Notes: a model not told the origin generated them from the letters alone. Positions 11,915 to 21,682 are shown, numbered from the stretch's first letter. The stretch is 64,000 bases of DNA from Corynebacterium minutissimum (GCF_000805675.1 NZ_JSEF01000015.1:309159-373158); one strand, 5' to 3'. A program made the numbers and translations.

Positions 11915-12733
11915 ATGACTGCTCCCCGCGAACCGTTTTTCCCCGCTGATCGCTCCATCCGTGCCTCTGCCGAGCCACTGGAGATTCGCCGCCTAGGCCG
12001 CATGGGCTACCAGGAAACCTGGGATCTCCAGGCCGAGCTCGCCGCGGCCCGGGCAGCGGGCACGCAGGGTGATGTCATCCTCGTGGTGGAGCACCCCAAT
12101 GTGTACACCGCCGGCAAACGCACGCAGCCGGAAGATTTGCCAGACAATGGCCTGCCGGTTATCGACGTCGACCGTGGCGGCCGCATCACCTGGCACGGCA
12201 AAGGTCAGCTGGTGGTCTACCCCATCATTAAGCTCGCGGAGCCCGTTGACGTGGTGGATTACGTCCGCCGCCTCGAGGAAGCCATCATCCAGGCCGTACG
12301 CCAGCTGGGTGTGACCACTGCCGGGCGTATCGACGGCCGCTCCGGTGTGTGGGTGCCCTCCACCACCCAGGCAGCCGACCCAGCCGCCCCGAAGCGCGAC
12401 CGCAAGCTCGGCGCCTTGGGCATTCGCATCACCCGTGGGGTGACCATGCATGGCTTGGCGCTCAACTGCACCAATACCTTGGAGTACTACGAGCACATCG
12501 TTGCCTGCGGTATCGACGACGCCGACGTCTCCACGCTCTCGCTAGAGCTGGGCCGCGAGGTCACCATGGAGGAGGCGGAAGCCCCGCTTCTCGACGCCCT
12601 CCTCAAAGCCCTCTCCGGCGAGCTCACCGTGGCTGATCACACTTTCGCCTCGGCGCCTGATCCCATCAAGGTGGCCAACGAAAAGGCACGTCAGGCTCGC
12701 CGCGCTCAGCAGGGTTCTACCCCGGTGGAATAA
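11915..12733 (+). CDS. lipB: Octanoyl-[acyl carrier protein]:protein octanoyltransferase
   Basis: Transfers octanoyl from acyl carrier protein to the lipoyl lysines of E2 and GcvH, the first step of lipoate synthesis. 272 residues. The signature [17 protein letters not shown] (about 88-103) is present. The catalytic pair is probably K164 (RKLGALGIR) and C198 (HIVACGI), by position in the known family. It has a C-terminal extension of about 25 residues rich in Ala, Arg and Lys. TAGCAT lies 8 nt before the ATG, suggesting its own leaderless promoter besides read-through from gcvH. lipA follows 61 nt later. Confidence 0.95.
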   Translation: MTAPREPFFPADRSIRASAEPLEIRRLGRMGYQETWDLQAELAAARAAGTQGDVILVVEHPNVYTAGKRTQPEDLPDNGLPVIDVDRGGRITWHGKGQLVVYPIIKLAEPVDVVDYVRRLEEAIIQAVRQLGVTTAGRIDGRSGVWVPSTTQAADPAAPKRDRKLGALGIRITRGVTMHGLALNCTNTLEYYEHIVACGIDDADVSTLSLELGREVTMEEAEAPLLDALLKALSGELTVADHTFASAPDPIKVANEKARQARRAQQGSTPVE

Positions 12734-12794
12734 AGCCTTATGCGGCTTTGATTGTATTAGGAAGAGCACTAACCGACGCGTAAAGTGAGTTTTT

Positions 12795-13895
12795 GTGACT
12801 GTAAAGCCTGAAGGACGCAAGATGCTCCGCATTGAGAAGAAGAATGCGGAGTCGCCCATCGAACAGAAGCCACGCTGGATTCGTAACCAAGTCCGCACTG
12901 GACCGGGCTACGAAGACATGAAGTCCCGCGTTTCCGGCGCTTCCCTGCACACCGTGTGCCAGGAAGCCGGCTGTCCCAACATCCACGAGTGCTGGGAATC
13001 CCGCGAGGCCACCTTCCTCATCGGCGGTGATAAGTGCACCCGCCGCTGCGATTTCTGCGACATCGCCACCGGTAAGCCGGAGGAACTGGACCGCGATGAG
13101 CCGCGCCGCGTTGCAGAGAACATCCAAGAGATGGACCTCAACTACACCACGATTACCGGCGTGACCCGCGATGATCTGCCGGATGAAGGTGCCTGGCTCT
13201 ACGCCGAGGTGGTCCGCAAAATCCACGAACTTAACCCGCACACCGGTGTAGAAAACCTCACCCCGGACTTCTCCGGCAAGCCGGATCTGCTCCAAGAGGT
13301 CTTCGAGGCCCGCCCCGAGGTCTTTGCCCACAACCTCGAAACCGTGCCGCGTATTTTCAAGCGCATCCGCCCGGCCTTCCGCTACGAGCGCTCCCTCGAC
13401 GTCATCCGTCAGGCCCACGAGTTTGGCCTTATCACCAAGTCCAACCTCATCTTGGGCATGGGCGAGACCGCGGAGGAGATTGAAGAAGCCCTGCGTGACC
13501 TGCGCGAGGTGGGCTGCGACATCATCACGATTACGCAGTACCTGCGCCCCGGCCCGCGCTTCCACCCAATTGAGCGTTGGGTTCGCCCGGAAGAATTCGT
13601 CGAGCACTCTAAGCTGGCTAAGGAGCTCGGTTTCGGCGGCGTCATGTCCGGCCCGCTGGTCCGCTCCTCCTACCGCGCTGGCCGCCTCTACGTTCAGGCT
13701 ATGGAGGCCCGCGGCCTCGAGCTGCCGGAGAACCTCAAGCACCTGGCTGAAACCTCTCAGGGCGCTACTGCGCAAGAGGCCTCCACTCTGCTGGAGAAGT
13801 ACGGCCCCTCTGAGGAAACGCCAGTGACCACCCGTATGGTCAAGACCCCAGCTGGTGCAGCGAACCCGAACTCCGCGGCCTCCACCATTCGCTAG
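12795..13895 (+). CDS. lipA: Lipoyl synthase (radical SAM)
   Basis: Inserts two sulfur atoms into protein-bound octanoyl chains. 366 residues, GTG start. The auxiliary cluster cysteines C55, C60 and C66 ([12 protein letters not shown]) and the radical-SAM cysteines C81, C85 and C88 (CTRRCDFC) are all present, as is the C-terminal RSSYRAG with the conserved serine that binds the auxiliary cluster. TAAAGT lies 8 nt before the GTG and there is no good ribosome-binding site, so it may be leaderless. Followed by the DUF4191 gene, an association I remember as usual in Corynebacterium and Mycobacterium. Confidence 0.96.
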   Translation: MTVKPEGRKMLRIEKKNAESPIEQKPRWIRNQVRTGPGYEDMKSRVSGASLHTVCQEAGCPNIHECWESREATFLIGGDKCTRRCDFCDIATGKPEELDRDEPRRVAENIQEMDLNYTTITGVTRDDLPDEGAWLYAEVVRKIHELNPHTGVENLTPDFSGKPDLLQEVFEARPEVFAHNLETVPRIFKRIRPAFRYERSLDVIRQAHEFGLITKSNLILGMGETAEEIEEALRDLREVGCDIITITQYLRPGPRFHPIERWVRPEEFVEHSKLAKELGFGGVMSGPLVRSSYRAGRLYVQAMEARGLELPENLKHLAETSQGATAQEASTLLEKYGPSEETPVTTRMVKTPAGAANPNSAASTIR

Positions 13896-13937
13896 TTCGA
13901 TTCTCTTTTTCACCCTCTGACCTCTAAAGTAGGAGCC

Positions 13938-14723
13938 ATGGCTAACGACGACAAGGCATCGCTGAAGGAAGCGAAGAAGCAGGAGCGCGCGGCGAAGCGC
14001 GCTCAGCGCAAGCAGAACTGGTCACAGATGTGGCAAGCGTTCAACATGCAGCGCAAGCAGGACAAGGCGCTCATTCCCATCATGCTGGCCGCCTTCCTGG
14101 GCATGGGCTTGGTCTTCTTCCTCATCGGCTCGCTCTTCAACGGCCAGTGGTTCATGCTCATCCTGGGTCTGGGCATCGGCGCCATCTTGGCCATGTTCCT
14201 GTTCACTCGCCGCCTCGAGCGCGATATGTACAAGAAGGTCGAAGACCAACCAGGCGCTGCCGGCTGGGCACTGGAGCAGCAGCTGCGCAACACCGTTGGC
14301 GTGGTATGGAAGGTCAAGACTGGTGTGGCAGCCACCCGCCAGCAGGATCTCATCCACCGTGTCATCGGTAACTCGGGCGTCATCTTCGTCGTCGAGGGCG
14401 ACCGCAAACGCGTGGGCCCTACCCTTAACCGCTTGAAGAAGCGCGTGGACCGCTTGGCCGGCGGTGTGCCGGTGTACGAAGTCTTCGTGGGCAATGGCGA
14501 GGACGAAGTTCCCGTCTCCAAGCTGCGCAGCCACATCATGAAGCTGCCGCGCAACTACAACAAGAACGAGACTTACGACAACATCCGCCGCATTGAGGCA
14601 ATGGATGATTTGCCCGGCACCACCCCGGGTCTGCCTAAGGGCCCGATGCCGCGACAGGCTCAGAACATGTCCGGCATGAACCGCCGTATGCGTCGTATGC
14701 AAGAGCGCAAGGGCGGCAAGTAA
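13938..14723 (+). CDS. DUF4191 family membrane protein
   Basis: 261 residues, conserved in actinobacteria next to lipA; function unknown. The N terminus is strongly basic (residues 8-30, KEAKKQERAAKRAQRK) and followed by two adjacent membrane segments (about 48-65 and 70-88). The rest is a soluble cytosolic domain (about 95-225), and the tail is Met/Arg-rich (NRRMRRMQERKGGK). TAAAGT lies 7 nt before the ATG while AGGAG also sits there, so both leaderless and led initiation are possible. A strong terminator follows 31 nt after the stop. Confidence 0.85.
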   Translation: MANDDKASLKEAKKQERAAKRAQRKQNWSQMWQAFNMQRKQDKALIPIMLAAFLGMGLVFFLIGSLFNGQWFMLILGLGIGAILAMFLFTRRLERDMYKKVEDQPGAAGWALEQQLRNTVGVVWKVKTGVAATRQQDLIHRVIGNSGVIFVVEGDRKRVGPTLNRLKKRVDRLAGGVPVYEVFVGNGEDEVPVSKLRSHIMKLPRNYNKNETYDNIRRIEAMDDLPGTTPGLPKGPMPRQAQNMSGMNRRMRRMQERKGGK

Positions 14724-14754
14724 GCTAAGCTCCCTGCGCTAACCCGCTCACGTC

Positions 14755-14791
14755 AAAGGGTCTCTTCCGACAAGCTCGGAAGAGACCCTTT
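14755..14791 (+). terminator. Terminator after the lipoate block
   Basis: Perfect 16-bp stem (AAAGGGTCTCTTCCGA and its complement) with a 5-nt loop, ending in CTTTCTCATT. It closes the gcvPTH-lipB-lipA-DUF4191 run. Confidence 0.85.
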
Positions 14792-14888
14792 CTCATTGCA
14801 GATTCTCTGCCCTCAAACAAACCTTTTCAATAGAACCATCTGCGGTGCCCTTTAAGAGGCCACCATACTGAGCAGCTGAGGTTGTCAC

Positions 14889-15323
14889 CTAAGCCATGAT
14901 GACGGCGGTGCCCGTTGCACGGTCGTGGAGGCCGCGGCCATCCGCGTCAACCATCGCGGCGGGGAACAGCACGCCGGTGAGTAACGTGCGAACGGCGGCG
15001 CGCCAGAAGCCCACGGGTTTGCCCGGCTCATCGAGGCGCGCTACACCCATACCCAGAACGAGCATGCCCGGTGTGCGGGCAAAGAGCCAGCCACAGACAA
15101 TGCCCATGACGGCCCACACCGCATAACCCAAGAACGCAGGTCCGCCGAGCGCGCTGGTGTAGAGCTCGAGGAGATTGGCAATGAGCATGGCTAATAGCCA
15201 ATCAATAAGGACTCCACCGGTGCGGCGCATCACTGAAGCAAGTGAGCCGGAACCTTCCTTCGGGAGACCAAGTTCCTGCCCGGGCCACTCCCCCGGCCCA
15301 AAGCCATCTATGTTGTCTGCCAT
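14889..15323 (-). CDS. RDD family membrane protein
   Basis: 144 residues. The name-giving Arg-Asp-Asp type helix is visible at RRTGGVLIDWLLAML, followed by two more membrane segments (about 80-95 and 115-130). RDD proteins are small membrane proteins of mostly unknown role. The start at 15323 was preferred over 15380 because TAGATT lies exactly 7 nt before this ATG (leaderless spacing). Divergent from glnA, with 128 bp between them. Confidence 0.8.
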   Translation of the reverse strand: MADNIDGFGPGEWPGQELGLPKEGSGSLASVMRRTGGVLIDWLLAMLIANLLELYTSALGGPAFLGYAVWAVMGIVCGWLFARTPGMLVLGMGVARLDEPGKPVGFWRAAVRTLLTGVLFPAAMVDADGRGLHDRATGTAVIMA

Positions 15324-15451
15324 GCCCACCAATCTAGCGCTCCAACACTGCAGCAAGAAATTTCGATCTGACTCCCCCACCTTCGGCGGCGGTGGAGTCG
15401 ATACCTGTAAACTAGTCGAGAGTAATACAGGTCAACCAACAGGAGACTACC

Positions 15452-16885
15452 GTGTCCTTCGAGACAATCCAGGACGTCGTCAAGTACATCAAGGAAGAGG
15501 ACGTCAAGTTCGTTGACATCCGCTTCACGGACGTTCCCGGCACCGAGCACCACTTTTCAATCCCAGCCGATGAGTTCACTGAGGAAGCGGCCGCTGAAGG
15601 CCTCGCTTTCGACGGCTCTTCTATCCGCGGCTTCACCACCATTGATGAGTCGGATATGACCCTCCTGCCGGACCCGTCTACCGCGTTCGTAGATCCCTTC
15701 CGCACCGCGAAGACCTTGAACCTCAAGTTCTTCGTGCACGATCCGTTTACGCTTGAGCCGTTCAGCCGCGACCCGCGCAACATCGCCCGCAAGGCTGAGG
15801 AGTACCTGACCTCCACCGGCATCGCTGACACCTGCAACTTTGGCGCTGAGGCTGAGTTCTACATCTTCGACTCTGTTCGCTACGGCACCGAGGTGCACAA
15901 TGGCTTCTACGAAGCCGATACCGATGAGGGCTGGTGGAACCGTGGTTCCGAGACCAACTTCGATGGCACCCCGAACACCGGTTTCAAGACTCGCGTGAAG
16001 GGCGGCTACTTCCCCACCGCGCCTGTCGACAAGCACGGCGAGGTCCGTGATGCCATGGTCGAGCAGCTGCAGAAGGCTGGCTATGTCATCGAGCGTTTCC
16101 ACCACGAGGTGGGCAGTGGTCAGAACGAGATCAACTATCGCTTCGATTCTCTGCTCCACGCAGCGGATGATATCCAGACCTTCAAGTACATCATCAAGAA
16201 CACTGCCGCCGAGTACGGCAAGTCCGTGACCTTCATGCCGAAGCCGCTGGCTGGTGACAATGGTTCCGGTATGCACGCCCACATGTCCCTGTGGCAGGAC
16301 GGCAAGCCGCTCTTCCACGATGAGGCTGGCTATGCAGGTCTGTCCGATATGGCTCGCTACTACATTGGTGGCATTCTGGCCCACGCACCGGCCGTGCTGG
16401 CGTTTACGAACCCGACCTTGAACTCCTACCACCGTCTGGTTCCGGGCTTTGAGGCTCCGATTAACCTCGTGTACTCGCAGCGCAACCGCTCTGCTGCTAT
16501 CCGTATTCCGATTACCGGTTCCAACCCGAAGGCCAAGCGCATCGAGTTCCGTGCACCGGATCCCTCGGGCAACCCGTACTTCGGTTTCGCTGCCATGTTG
16601 ATGGCTGGTCTGGACGGCATCAAGAACCGCATCGAGCCGCACGCCCCGGTAGACAAGGATCTCTACGAGCTTCCGCCGGCAGAAGCTGCTTCCATCCCGC
16701 AGGCACCAACCTCCCTGGAGGCTTCCCTTGCTGCTCTGGAAGAGGACAACGACTTCCTGACCGAGGGCGATGTCTTCTCCGAGGACCTCATCGAGACCTA
16801 CATCGAGTACAAGCGCGACAACGAGATTACGCCGTCGCGTCTGCGTCCGACTCCGCTCGAGTTTGAGATGTACTACGACTGCTAA
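15452..16885 (+). CDS. glnA: Glutamine synthetase type I
   Basis: ATP-dependent synthesis of glutamine from glutamate and ammonia; main ammonium assimilation enzyme. 477 residues, GTG start with AGGAG. Active-site blocks present are [30 protein letters not shown] and [10 protein letters not shown]. The adenylylation tyrosine is Y405 in [11 protein letters not shown], the same position as described for C. glutamicum GlnA, so it should be switched by GlnE (27155-30214 in this window). A plausible -10 (TAAACT) lies near 15407. I did not find a clear AmtR operator upstream. A terminator follows 17 nt after the stop. Confidence 0.97.
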   Translation: MSFETIQDVVKYIKEEDVKFVDIRFTDVPGTEHHFSIPADEFTEEAAAEGLAFDGSSIRGFTTIDESDMTLLPDPSTAFVDPFRTAKTLNLKFFVHDPFTLEPFSRDPRNIARKAEEYLTSTGIADTCNFGAEAEFYIFDSVRYGTEVHNGFYEADTDEGWWNRGSETNFDGTPNTGFKTRVKGGYFPTAPVDKHGEVRDAMVEQLQKAGYVIERFHHEVGSGQNEINYRFDSLLHAADDIQTFKYIIKNTAAEYGKSVTFMPKPLAGDNGSGMHAHMSLWQDGKPLFHDEAGYAGLSDMARYYIGGILAHAPAVLAFTNPTLNSYHRLVPGFEAPINLVYSQRNRSAAIRIPITGSNPKAKRIEFRAPDPSGNPYFGFAAMLMAGLDGIKNRIEPHAPVDKDLYELPPAEAASIPQAPTSLEASLAALEEDNDFLTEGDVFSEDLIETYIEYKRDNEITPSRLRPTPLEFEMYYDC

Positions 16886-16902
16886 GAATCGAAGCAGCAC
16901 AC

Positions 16903-16942
16903 ACCGGCCCCTCTCCGCTTCTACGGAGGTGATGGGCCGGTT
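16903..16942 (+). terminator. Terminator of glnA
   Basis: Outer stem ACCGGCCC/GGGCCGGT and inner TCTCCG/CGGAGG pairing, followed by TTTCGTTTTC. Confidence 0.75.
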
Positions 16943-17110
16943 TCGTTTTCAACGGATCCCTCCGAAAGGGGACGCCGGTCACGCTTGTCCCTTCTAAGCC
17001 GCGCCCCACACACGGCGTTGTGCCCTCAGCAACTACGCACGACAATTCAGTGAAAACTCACCACGTTTTCGCTCTTCAGGATGAGGCATGCGCAATCGAA
17101 AGAAACTACC

Positions 17111-18088
17111 ATGCCATCTGTGTCTGATAGATTCCGCCAATTGCCGCCGCCTGGCCCCGCATGGGGAGGCAGTCTCATGGGTACCTCGATCGTATCCCGC
17201 CTCCTTGTCGAAGACGGTTTGATGATTGGCTCCGCCGTGTTCGCTGGCATTGCCTGTGTCATCTTCCTGGTGCTCACCATCGGCTTTGCGCGCTACCGCC
17301 AGCCCAGCTTTGCGCGCACAACCATGGCGGAATGGTCGATGTACTTCATTGGAATCTTGGCGCTTGGCGCAGCGCTCTCTGGCCTAACCGGCATACCTGC
17401 CTTCCGACTCGTCGGATTTTGGATCGGCGCACCCGTTACTGTCATCACGTGGGCTATTCAGCTCACCCGTTTCGACGGCCAGCCACGGTTCACCTGGGGA
17501 TTGCCGCTGGTGGGACCCATGATTTCCTCCTCTGTCGCCGGGTTCTGCGCCCGCGATTACGGCCAGTTCTATCACTTGTTGGGCACGGGCTTTTTCGCCA
17601 TGTCGATTCTCACGGCCGTCCCAACGTTCATCCGTGTGTACTGGGCCGCGTGTCACGGAAAAGTGGATCTTAGTGGTCCGAACTCCGCCACCGCTTGGGT
17701 GCCACTTGGCGTGGTAGGTCAGTCCACCACTGCTATGCAGATCCTCTACCCAGGTAAGTTCTCCGTCTACTACGGTCTCACCGCGATGATTATCGCCATC
17801 CCTCTAGCCCTCTGGGCTATGGCGAAGTTCTACCCCAACGTCGTCCGTTGGACGGAGTACACACCGGCCTGGTGGGCATGCACCTTCCCGCCGGGAACGG
17901 TGAGCATGGGAGGCCACCAAGTCGCTCTCGTCAACGGCTCTGAGCTTTTGGACCTCATCTCCCTGAGCCTGCCTATCCTGCTTATTGTCCACTGGACTGC
18001 GTGTTCCAGCCGCTTTGTCAGCTGGGCAATCGAGGGCCGCCGAATTGCTGAACGCACAAAAGAAAGTGGCCAGCCCGTTGCGGGCTAG
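17111..18088 (+). CDS. TDT-family transporter (TehA / C4-dicarboxylate / SLAC1-like)
   Basis: 325-residue membrane protein with about ten hydrophobic segments. The composition and blocks such as GTGFFAMSILTAVPTF and PLGVVGQSTTAMQ match the tellurite-resistance/dicarboxylate transporter family, which are anion channels or carriers in the inner membrane. The substrate is not deducible. The ATG at 17111 was chosen over 17081 because AAAGAAAC sits just before it and the extra ten residues are unlike a membrane protein start. The stop codon lies inside a hairpin that serves as terminator on both strands. Confidence 0.8.
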   Translation: MPSVSDRFRQLPPPGPAWGGSLMGTSIVSRLLVEDGLMIGSAVFAGIACVIFLVLTIGFARYRQPSFARTTMAEWSMYFIGILALGAALSGLTGIPAFRLVGFWIGAPVTVITWAIQLTRFDGQPRFTWGLPLVGPMISSSVAGFCARDYGQFYHLLGTGFFAMSILTAVPTFIRVYWAACHGKVDLSGPNSATAWVPLGVVGQSTTAMQILYPGKFSVYYGLTAMIIAIPLALWAMAKFYPNVVRWTEYTPAWWACTFPPGTVSMGGHQVALVNGSELLDLISLSLPILLIVHWTACSSRFVSWAIEGRRIAERTKESGQPVAG

Positions 18089-18092
18089 CCAC
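18066..18092. terminator. Bidirectional terminator between TDT transporter and META genes
   Basis: 12-bp stem GTGGCCAGCCCG/CGGGCTAGCCAC with a 3-nt loop. Read on the minus strand it is followed by TTTCTTTTG, a good terminator for the gene at 18119-18691. On the plus strand it contains the TDT stop codon. Confidence 0.7.
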
Positions 18093-18118
18093 CGTGCAGC
18101 GCAGTTTGTTTACTTTAT

Positions 18119-18691
18119 TTACTCCGCAGCTTTGACGAACTGAATGACGTGTCCCTGGGTGACAAAGGCAATGGTCGAATCGTCGATGGCGTAGACGTGT
18201 GGCTTGGCGAAGATAAGACCCTTGAATGCATCAGCCTCTTCCATGACAGGCTTGTCACAGCCCTTCAGCGTGAACGCAACGTCCTTCAGTTCCACGGCGC
18301 CGTTCCTTTCGTCGACCACGTAGGTGCCGCTGCCGTCGTTGCAGCCGTCATCAACGCCGACGGTGCCGTCTTCGTGAAATCCGATGCTGATGTTCTTGTT
18401 CTTCTTGGCTTCAAATGGGCCGTCGAGGAGAACCTTGGTGGCCTCATCGGCAGAGAGTGGTGCCTTAAGGCCCTCGACGTCATCGATCTTTTCGACAAGG
18501 CCGGAGCCCTGCGCATCATCCTCGCCGCCGAAGATCTTAGAGCTAAGTTGTGCAAACTGGCTGGAGCTGGAGGCGAAGGGGTTGGTGGGGGCAGATTCCA
18601 CAGCACCAGCAACGCCGGTGCCAAGGGCGCCGCAGATCAGTGCTGCGAACGCGGTTGCAATGGTCGCTTTCTTGAATGTGTGCGTCAACAT
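18119..18691 (-). CDS. Secreted META-like domain protein, copy 1
   Basis: 190 residues with a clear Sec signal peptide (KKATIATAFAALICGALGTGVAGA, cut near residue 30). The mature part has the META/HslJ pattern: DGTVGVDDGCNDGSGTY, then a second conserved cysteine in KGCDKPVMEEADAF. These two cysteines are conserved in all three tandem copies and could form a disulfide. The protein would be exported to the envelope or outside the cell. Role unknown; HslJ-type META proteins are linked to heat and antibiotic tolerance in other bacteria. AGGGTG lies before the ATG. Confidence 0.8.
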   Translation of the reverse strand: MLTHTFKKATIATAFAALICGALGTGVAGAVESAPTNPFASSSSQFAQLSSKIFGGEDDAQGSGLVEKIDDVEGLKAPLSADEATKVLLDGPFEAKKNKNISIGFHEDGTVGVDDGCNDGSGTYVVDERNGAVELKDVAFTLKGCDKPVMEEADAFKGLIFAKPHVYAIDDSTIAFVTQGHVIQFVKAAE

Positions 18692-18812
18692 GGTTTCACC
18701 CTAAAAAGCATCACGCTACAAACACAAGGCTTTTCAGGGGTTTGTACTACAGCTTTATCCTTTCTCCAAGGAAACCATTTGTCTCACAGCTTTGACACAC
18801 ACCGGCAAGCTT

Positions 18813-19415
18813 TTACTTGTCTTCAGACTTGACGAACTGAATGACAATCCCCTGGGCGCCTAGGGCGTAGGTGGAATCGTCGATGGGGAAGACGGCAGGC
18901 TTAATCTCCAGAATCGACTTGAAATCCTGGGCATCAGCCATCACCGGCTTATCGCATGCCATCCTGGTCTCAGTGAGATTGTCAATGACAATCGCATCAG
19001 TCTGGTCGAAGTGGTAGGTACCCGTACCGTGGTTGCAGCCGTCAGTGAAGGACAGAGTTCCGTCCTCATTGAAAGTGACAGATACGGCATCGTTCTTCTT
19101 AGCCGTAAAGGTGCCGATAATCGCCTTCTTCGCTTCATCGGCAGGAAGCTTGTCCTTGAAGCCGTCGACCTCCTCATACTTCTCGATGAGGCCGGAGCCC
19201 TCCTCGTTATCCTTGCCGCCATCGTTGTTGCCGTCCTTGTCCCCCTTGTCACCAAGGAACTTCGAGCTCAACTGCTCGAGCTGGCTGGAGCTGGAGGCGA
19301 AGGGGTTGCCGGAGGTCGGTTCCGCAGCACCAGCAACGCCGGTGCCGAAGGCGCCGCAGGACAGTGCTGCGAGTGAAGTTGCAATGGTCGCTTTCTTGAG
19401 TGTGTGTGACATCAT
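18813..19415 (-). CDS. Secreted META-like domain protein, copy 2
   Basis: 200 residues. Signal peptide nearly the same as copy 1 (KKATIATSLAALSCGAFGTGVAGA). A longer Asp/Gly/Asn/Lys linker (GDKGDKDGNNDGGKDNEEG) precedes the META-like domain with DGTLSFTDGCNHGTGTY and MACDKPVMADAQDF. The second of the possible starts (19415, MMSHTLKK) was chosen because it aligns with the starts of copies 1 and 3; the frame is open to 19439. No terminator lies between copies 1 and 2, so they may be cotranscribed. Confidence 0.8.
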   Translation of the reverse strand: MMSHTLKKATIATSLAALSCGAFGTGVAGAAEPTSGNPFASSSSQLEQLSSKFLGDKGDKDGNNDGGKDNEEGSGLIEKYEEVDGFKDKLPADEAKKAIIGTFTAKKNDAVSVTFNEDGTLSFTDGCNHGTGTYHFDQTDAIVIDNLTETRMACDKPVMADAQDFKSILEIKPAVFPIDDSTYALGAQGIVIQFVKSEDK

Positions 19416-19536
19416 GGCCCCGAAGCTATCGGGCACCACCGCCTACATCAACCCATTTCATGCGTTTCCGATGATATTTTGAGACAACTCTACAACTCCC
19501 CCATCCCCCTTACAGTCCGCGGACTAAAACACAGAA

Positions 19537-19567
19537 AGTGGCCGACCTCCTGCTGGGGTTGGCCACT
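19537..19567 (-). terminator. Terminator of META copy 3
   Basis: 11-bp stem (one G-U pair) AGTGGCCGACC/GGTTGGCCACT with a 9-nt loop. On the minus strand it is followed by TTCTGTGTTTT. It separates copy 3 from copies 2 and 1. Confidence 0.65.
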
Positions 19568-19583
19568 GATAAGGAATGGTTAG

Positions 19584-20195
19584 TTACTTCTCTTCAGGGG
19601 TATCGACCTTGACGAACTGAATTGCCTTCCCATCTTTGACCAATGCGATGGTGGTGTCATCGATGGAATAGACCTGTGGCTTCTTCGGAACGATGACGTT
19701 GAAATCGCGAACATCGACCATCACATCTGGCTCGCAAGCCCTCATAATGGTTACGACGTCGTTAATCTCTAGGGCACCAGTGTCTTCCGCGACAGTCCAG
19801 GTACCCTTACCGGGGTTACAACCATCAGAAACTCCTACGGTTCCATCCGGCTGGAAGGAAAGTCCGATTTTATCGTTCTTCTTCGCAACGAAGCTGCCGT
19901 TGAGAACCTCCTTGGCTTGTTCTGCCGTCAGCGGTCCCGTGAGGCCCTCGATGTCCCCTACCTTTTCAATCAGGTCAGAACCTTCCGGCGCTTCTGGGTC
20001 TTCCGGGTTTTCCGGAGCAGGCTTCGAGCTACCAAACAGTGTGGAGCTCATATGTGCCAGCTCACCGGAGCTGGAGCCGAAGGAGATTCCGGAGGAAGGT
20101 TCTGCTGCGGAGGCAACCCCGGTTCCGAGTGCCGTGCCGGCGAGTGCGGCGAAAGTTGTGGCGATGGTTACTTTCTTGAATCTGAGTGACAACAT
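19584..20195 (-). CDS. Secreted META-like domain protein, copy 3
   Basis: 203 residues. Signal peptide FKKVTIATTFAALAGTALGTGVASA, then a Pro/Glu-rich linker (KPAPENPEDPEAPEG) and the META-like domain with DGTVGVSDGCNPGKGTW and MRACEPDVMVDVRDF. The most diverged of the three copies: the second half of the domain has GKAIQFVKVDTPEEK at the end. The start at 20195 aligns with the other copies; the frame is open to 20231. It has its own terminator. Confidence 0.8.
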   Translation of the reverse strand: MLSLRFKKVTIATTFAALAGTALGTGVASAAEPSSGISFGSSSGELAHMSSTLFGSSKPAPENPEDPEAPEGSDLIEKVGDIEGLTGPLTAEQAKEVLNGSFVAKKNDKIGLSFQPDGTVGVSDGCNPGKGTWTVAEDTGALEINDVVTIMRACEPDVMVDVRDFNVIVPKKPQVYSIDDTTIALVKDGKAIQFVKVDTPEEK

Positions 20196-20352
20196 GGTCC
20201 TGAAGCTATGTAGGATAGTTTCAGATAGCAATGTTTTTCATACATTTCCCATGATATGGACATATTCTCCCAATGTCGCCGGGTGCCAGCTTTCCCGCTT
20301 GCCACAGCCAGGCTGGCAGCAGAAAACACCTGGTTGAAGCACTAAAACCAGA

Positions 20353-20457
20353 TCAAGACGTGCGCTTGACGCATCCCATCCACGGGCAGAACATGATGAG
20401 AAGGGCGATCGAGCCCCACAAGGTGGCGGGCACGCTCACAGGTTTTGGTGCAGTCAT
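20353..20457 (-). CDS. Possible 34-residue membrane peptide
   Basis: Reads MTAPKPVSVPATLWGS, then a hydrophobic stretch IALLIMFCPW and the basic end CVKRTS. It starts 12 nt after the stop codon of the AlkC-like gene, on the same strand, so it could be translated from that mRNA. No clear ribosome-binding site was seen. The rest of the 20196-20469 gap shows nothing else recognisable. It may be a chance frame. Confidence 0.3.
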   Translation of the reverse strand: MTAPKPVSVPATLWGSIALLIMFCPWMGCVKRTS

Positions 20458-20469
20458 CTAGCGCCGCGG

Positions 20470-21567
20470 TTACAACTGGGTTAGCTCAAATTCCACTTGC
20501 TCGCCTTCGCGGCCGTTAATCAACAAACTTAAGGCCTGCGTACCCGGATAGTAGGTGCGTGTGCTGGTGACCCGAAACGGGTGCGTCTTGGTCACCACTC
20601 GGGTTTCGCCCGGATCAAGCGTATATTTGCCGAGGCGAAACACACTGGGCTTCCGGGTTCCGTTCTTCTTAAGGAAGTGCACGCGATACTCTGCAAGCAC
20701 ATGTGCGGGCGCATCGCCGGTGTTGGTGAGTGTCGTTGAAAGAGTCGCCTTTTCACCAATGGCCACAGTGTGGGGGAACTCGGGGCGGGTGGCGGTGACG
20801 GCGGTGGACGGAGAAAAGCCAACAAGCTCTAGGGCCTCCCTCTTGCCGCGCTTGATCAACCCGCGCAACCCCTGTTCCACCACCCACGCTGCGTGCGACG
20901 ATCCGCTGTCTGCCCATCGCGAGGCGGTAGCAAGAGCCAACTCGGGGTGCGTACGGCCTATGTCGTTGAGGTTGTTGGCTACGGACTTGCGCACGAACAG
21001 CGACGCATCGTCGTACAGCCGGTGCAGGACCGGAAGGATCGGCGAGGGGTCCGCCACAAACGGCGCGTGCACCTTCGCCCACGGCAGACGCGGACGGATG
21101 CCCTCGGAAGCCAGGCGGCGCACGTTGTGGCTGCCCGAACCAGCCCACTCATGCACCCGGGCCATGGTCAGCTCTGGGTAGCGCTCTAAGAAGGGACGCA
21201 CCGCAAACTCACCGGTGAACACCCTGGTGAGCGCCTCAATTGCATCTAAAGAAACCTCCGGCTCATCTATCCCGTATAGCTCGATGAAACGGCTCACCGG
21301 CCACAGGTGGAATGCATGGTTGAAGTAACCTTCCCCCTCCGCAAGCTCGGGCCCAAGCTTATCGACGATTCCGCCAATCGCCCTGACATAGTCCCCGCCG
21401 AGCTGCTCCCGAAGCCCTTGTGCAAACACGGTCACGCGGTCCAAGATCTCTAAATCCTCGACTCGCGGTGCTACCCACGCGGCGTATTCTTCGCCGTCAA
21501 TTCCAAGCTGTGCACCGAGTTTTTGCGCCGTGTCAGCGTTGAAGTAGTCCTTCATTTTGGGAGCCAT
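20470..21567 (-). CDS. DNA alkylation repair protein, AlkC-like with C-terminal Ig-like domain
   Basis: 365 residues. Residues about 1-250 form HEAT-like helical repeats typical of the AlkC/AlkD DNA glycosylases (FNHAFHLWPVSRFIELYG, LTMARVHEWAGSGSHNVRRLASEG), which remove alkylated bases without flipping them. Residues about 265-365 are beta-rich (KATLSTTLTNTGDAPAHVLAEY ... PFRVTSTRTYYPG) and resemble the Ig-like tail found in some AlkC proteins. The start at 21567 was chosen because TAACAT lies 8 nt upstream; MKD at 21555 is an alternative. It is the last clear gene of a minus-strand run. Confidence 0.8.
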   Translation of the reverse strand: MAPKMKDYFNADTAQKLGAQLGIDGEEYAAWVAPRVEDLEILDRVTVFAQGLREQLGGDYVRAIGGIVDKLGPELAEGEGYFNHAFHLWPVSRFIELYGIDEPEVSLDAIEALTRVFTGEFAVRPFLERYPELTMARVHEWAGSGSHNVRRLASEGIRPRLPWAKVHAPFVADPSPILPVLHRLYDDASLFVRKSVANNLNDIGRTHPELALATASRWADSGSSHAAWVVEQGLRGLIKRGKREALELVGFSPSTAVTATRPEFPHTVAIGEKATLSTTLTNTGDAPAHVLAEYRVHFLKKNGTRKPSVFRLGKYTLDPGETRVVTKTHPFRVTSTRTYYPGTQALSLLINGREGEQVEFELTQL

Positions 21568-21682
21568 AGCTGTGCATGTTACCGGCGCGGAGATACTTTG
21601 TCGCGGCAGGATTGAGGGCTGGCGCATCGATCCGCCACTTAGATCCAGTGCCCTCACGTCGATGTCTAAAGAGAAAGCCTGG

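Noticed and set aside
15324..15451. Search for an AmtR-type operator before glnA
   Set aside because: Expected from C. glutamicum nitrogen control, but no convincing paired ATCTATAG-like half sites could be read there.
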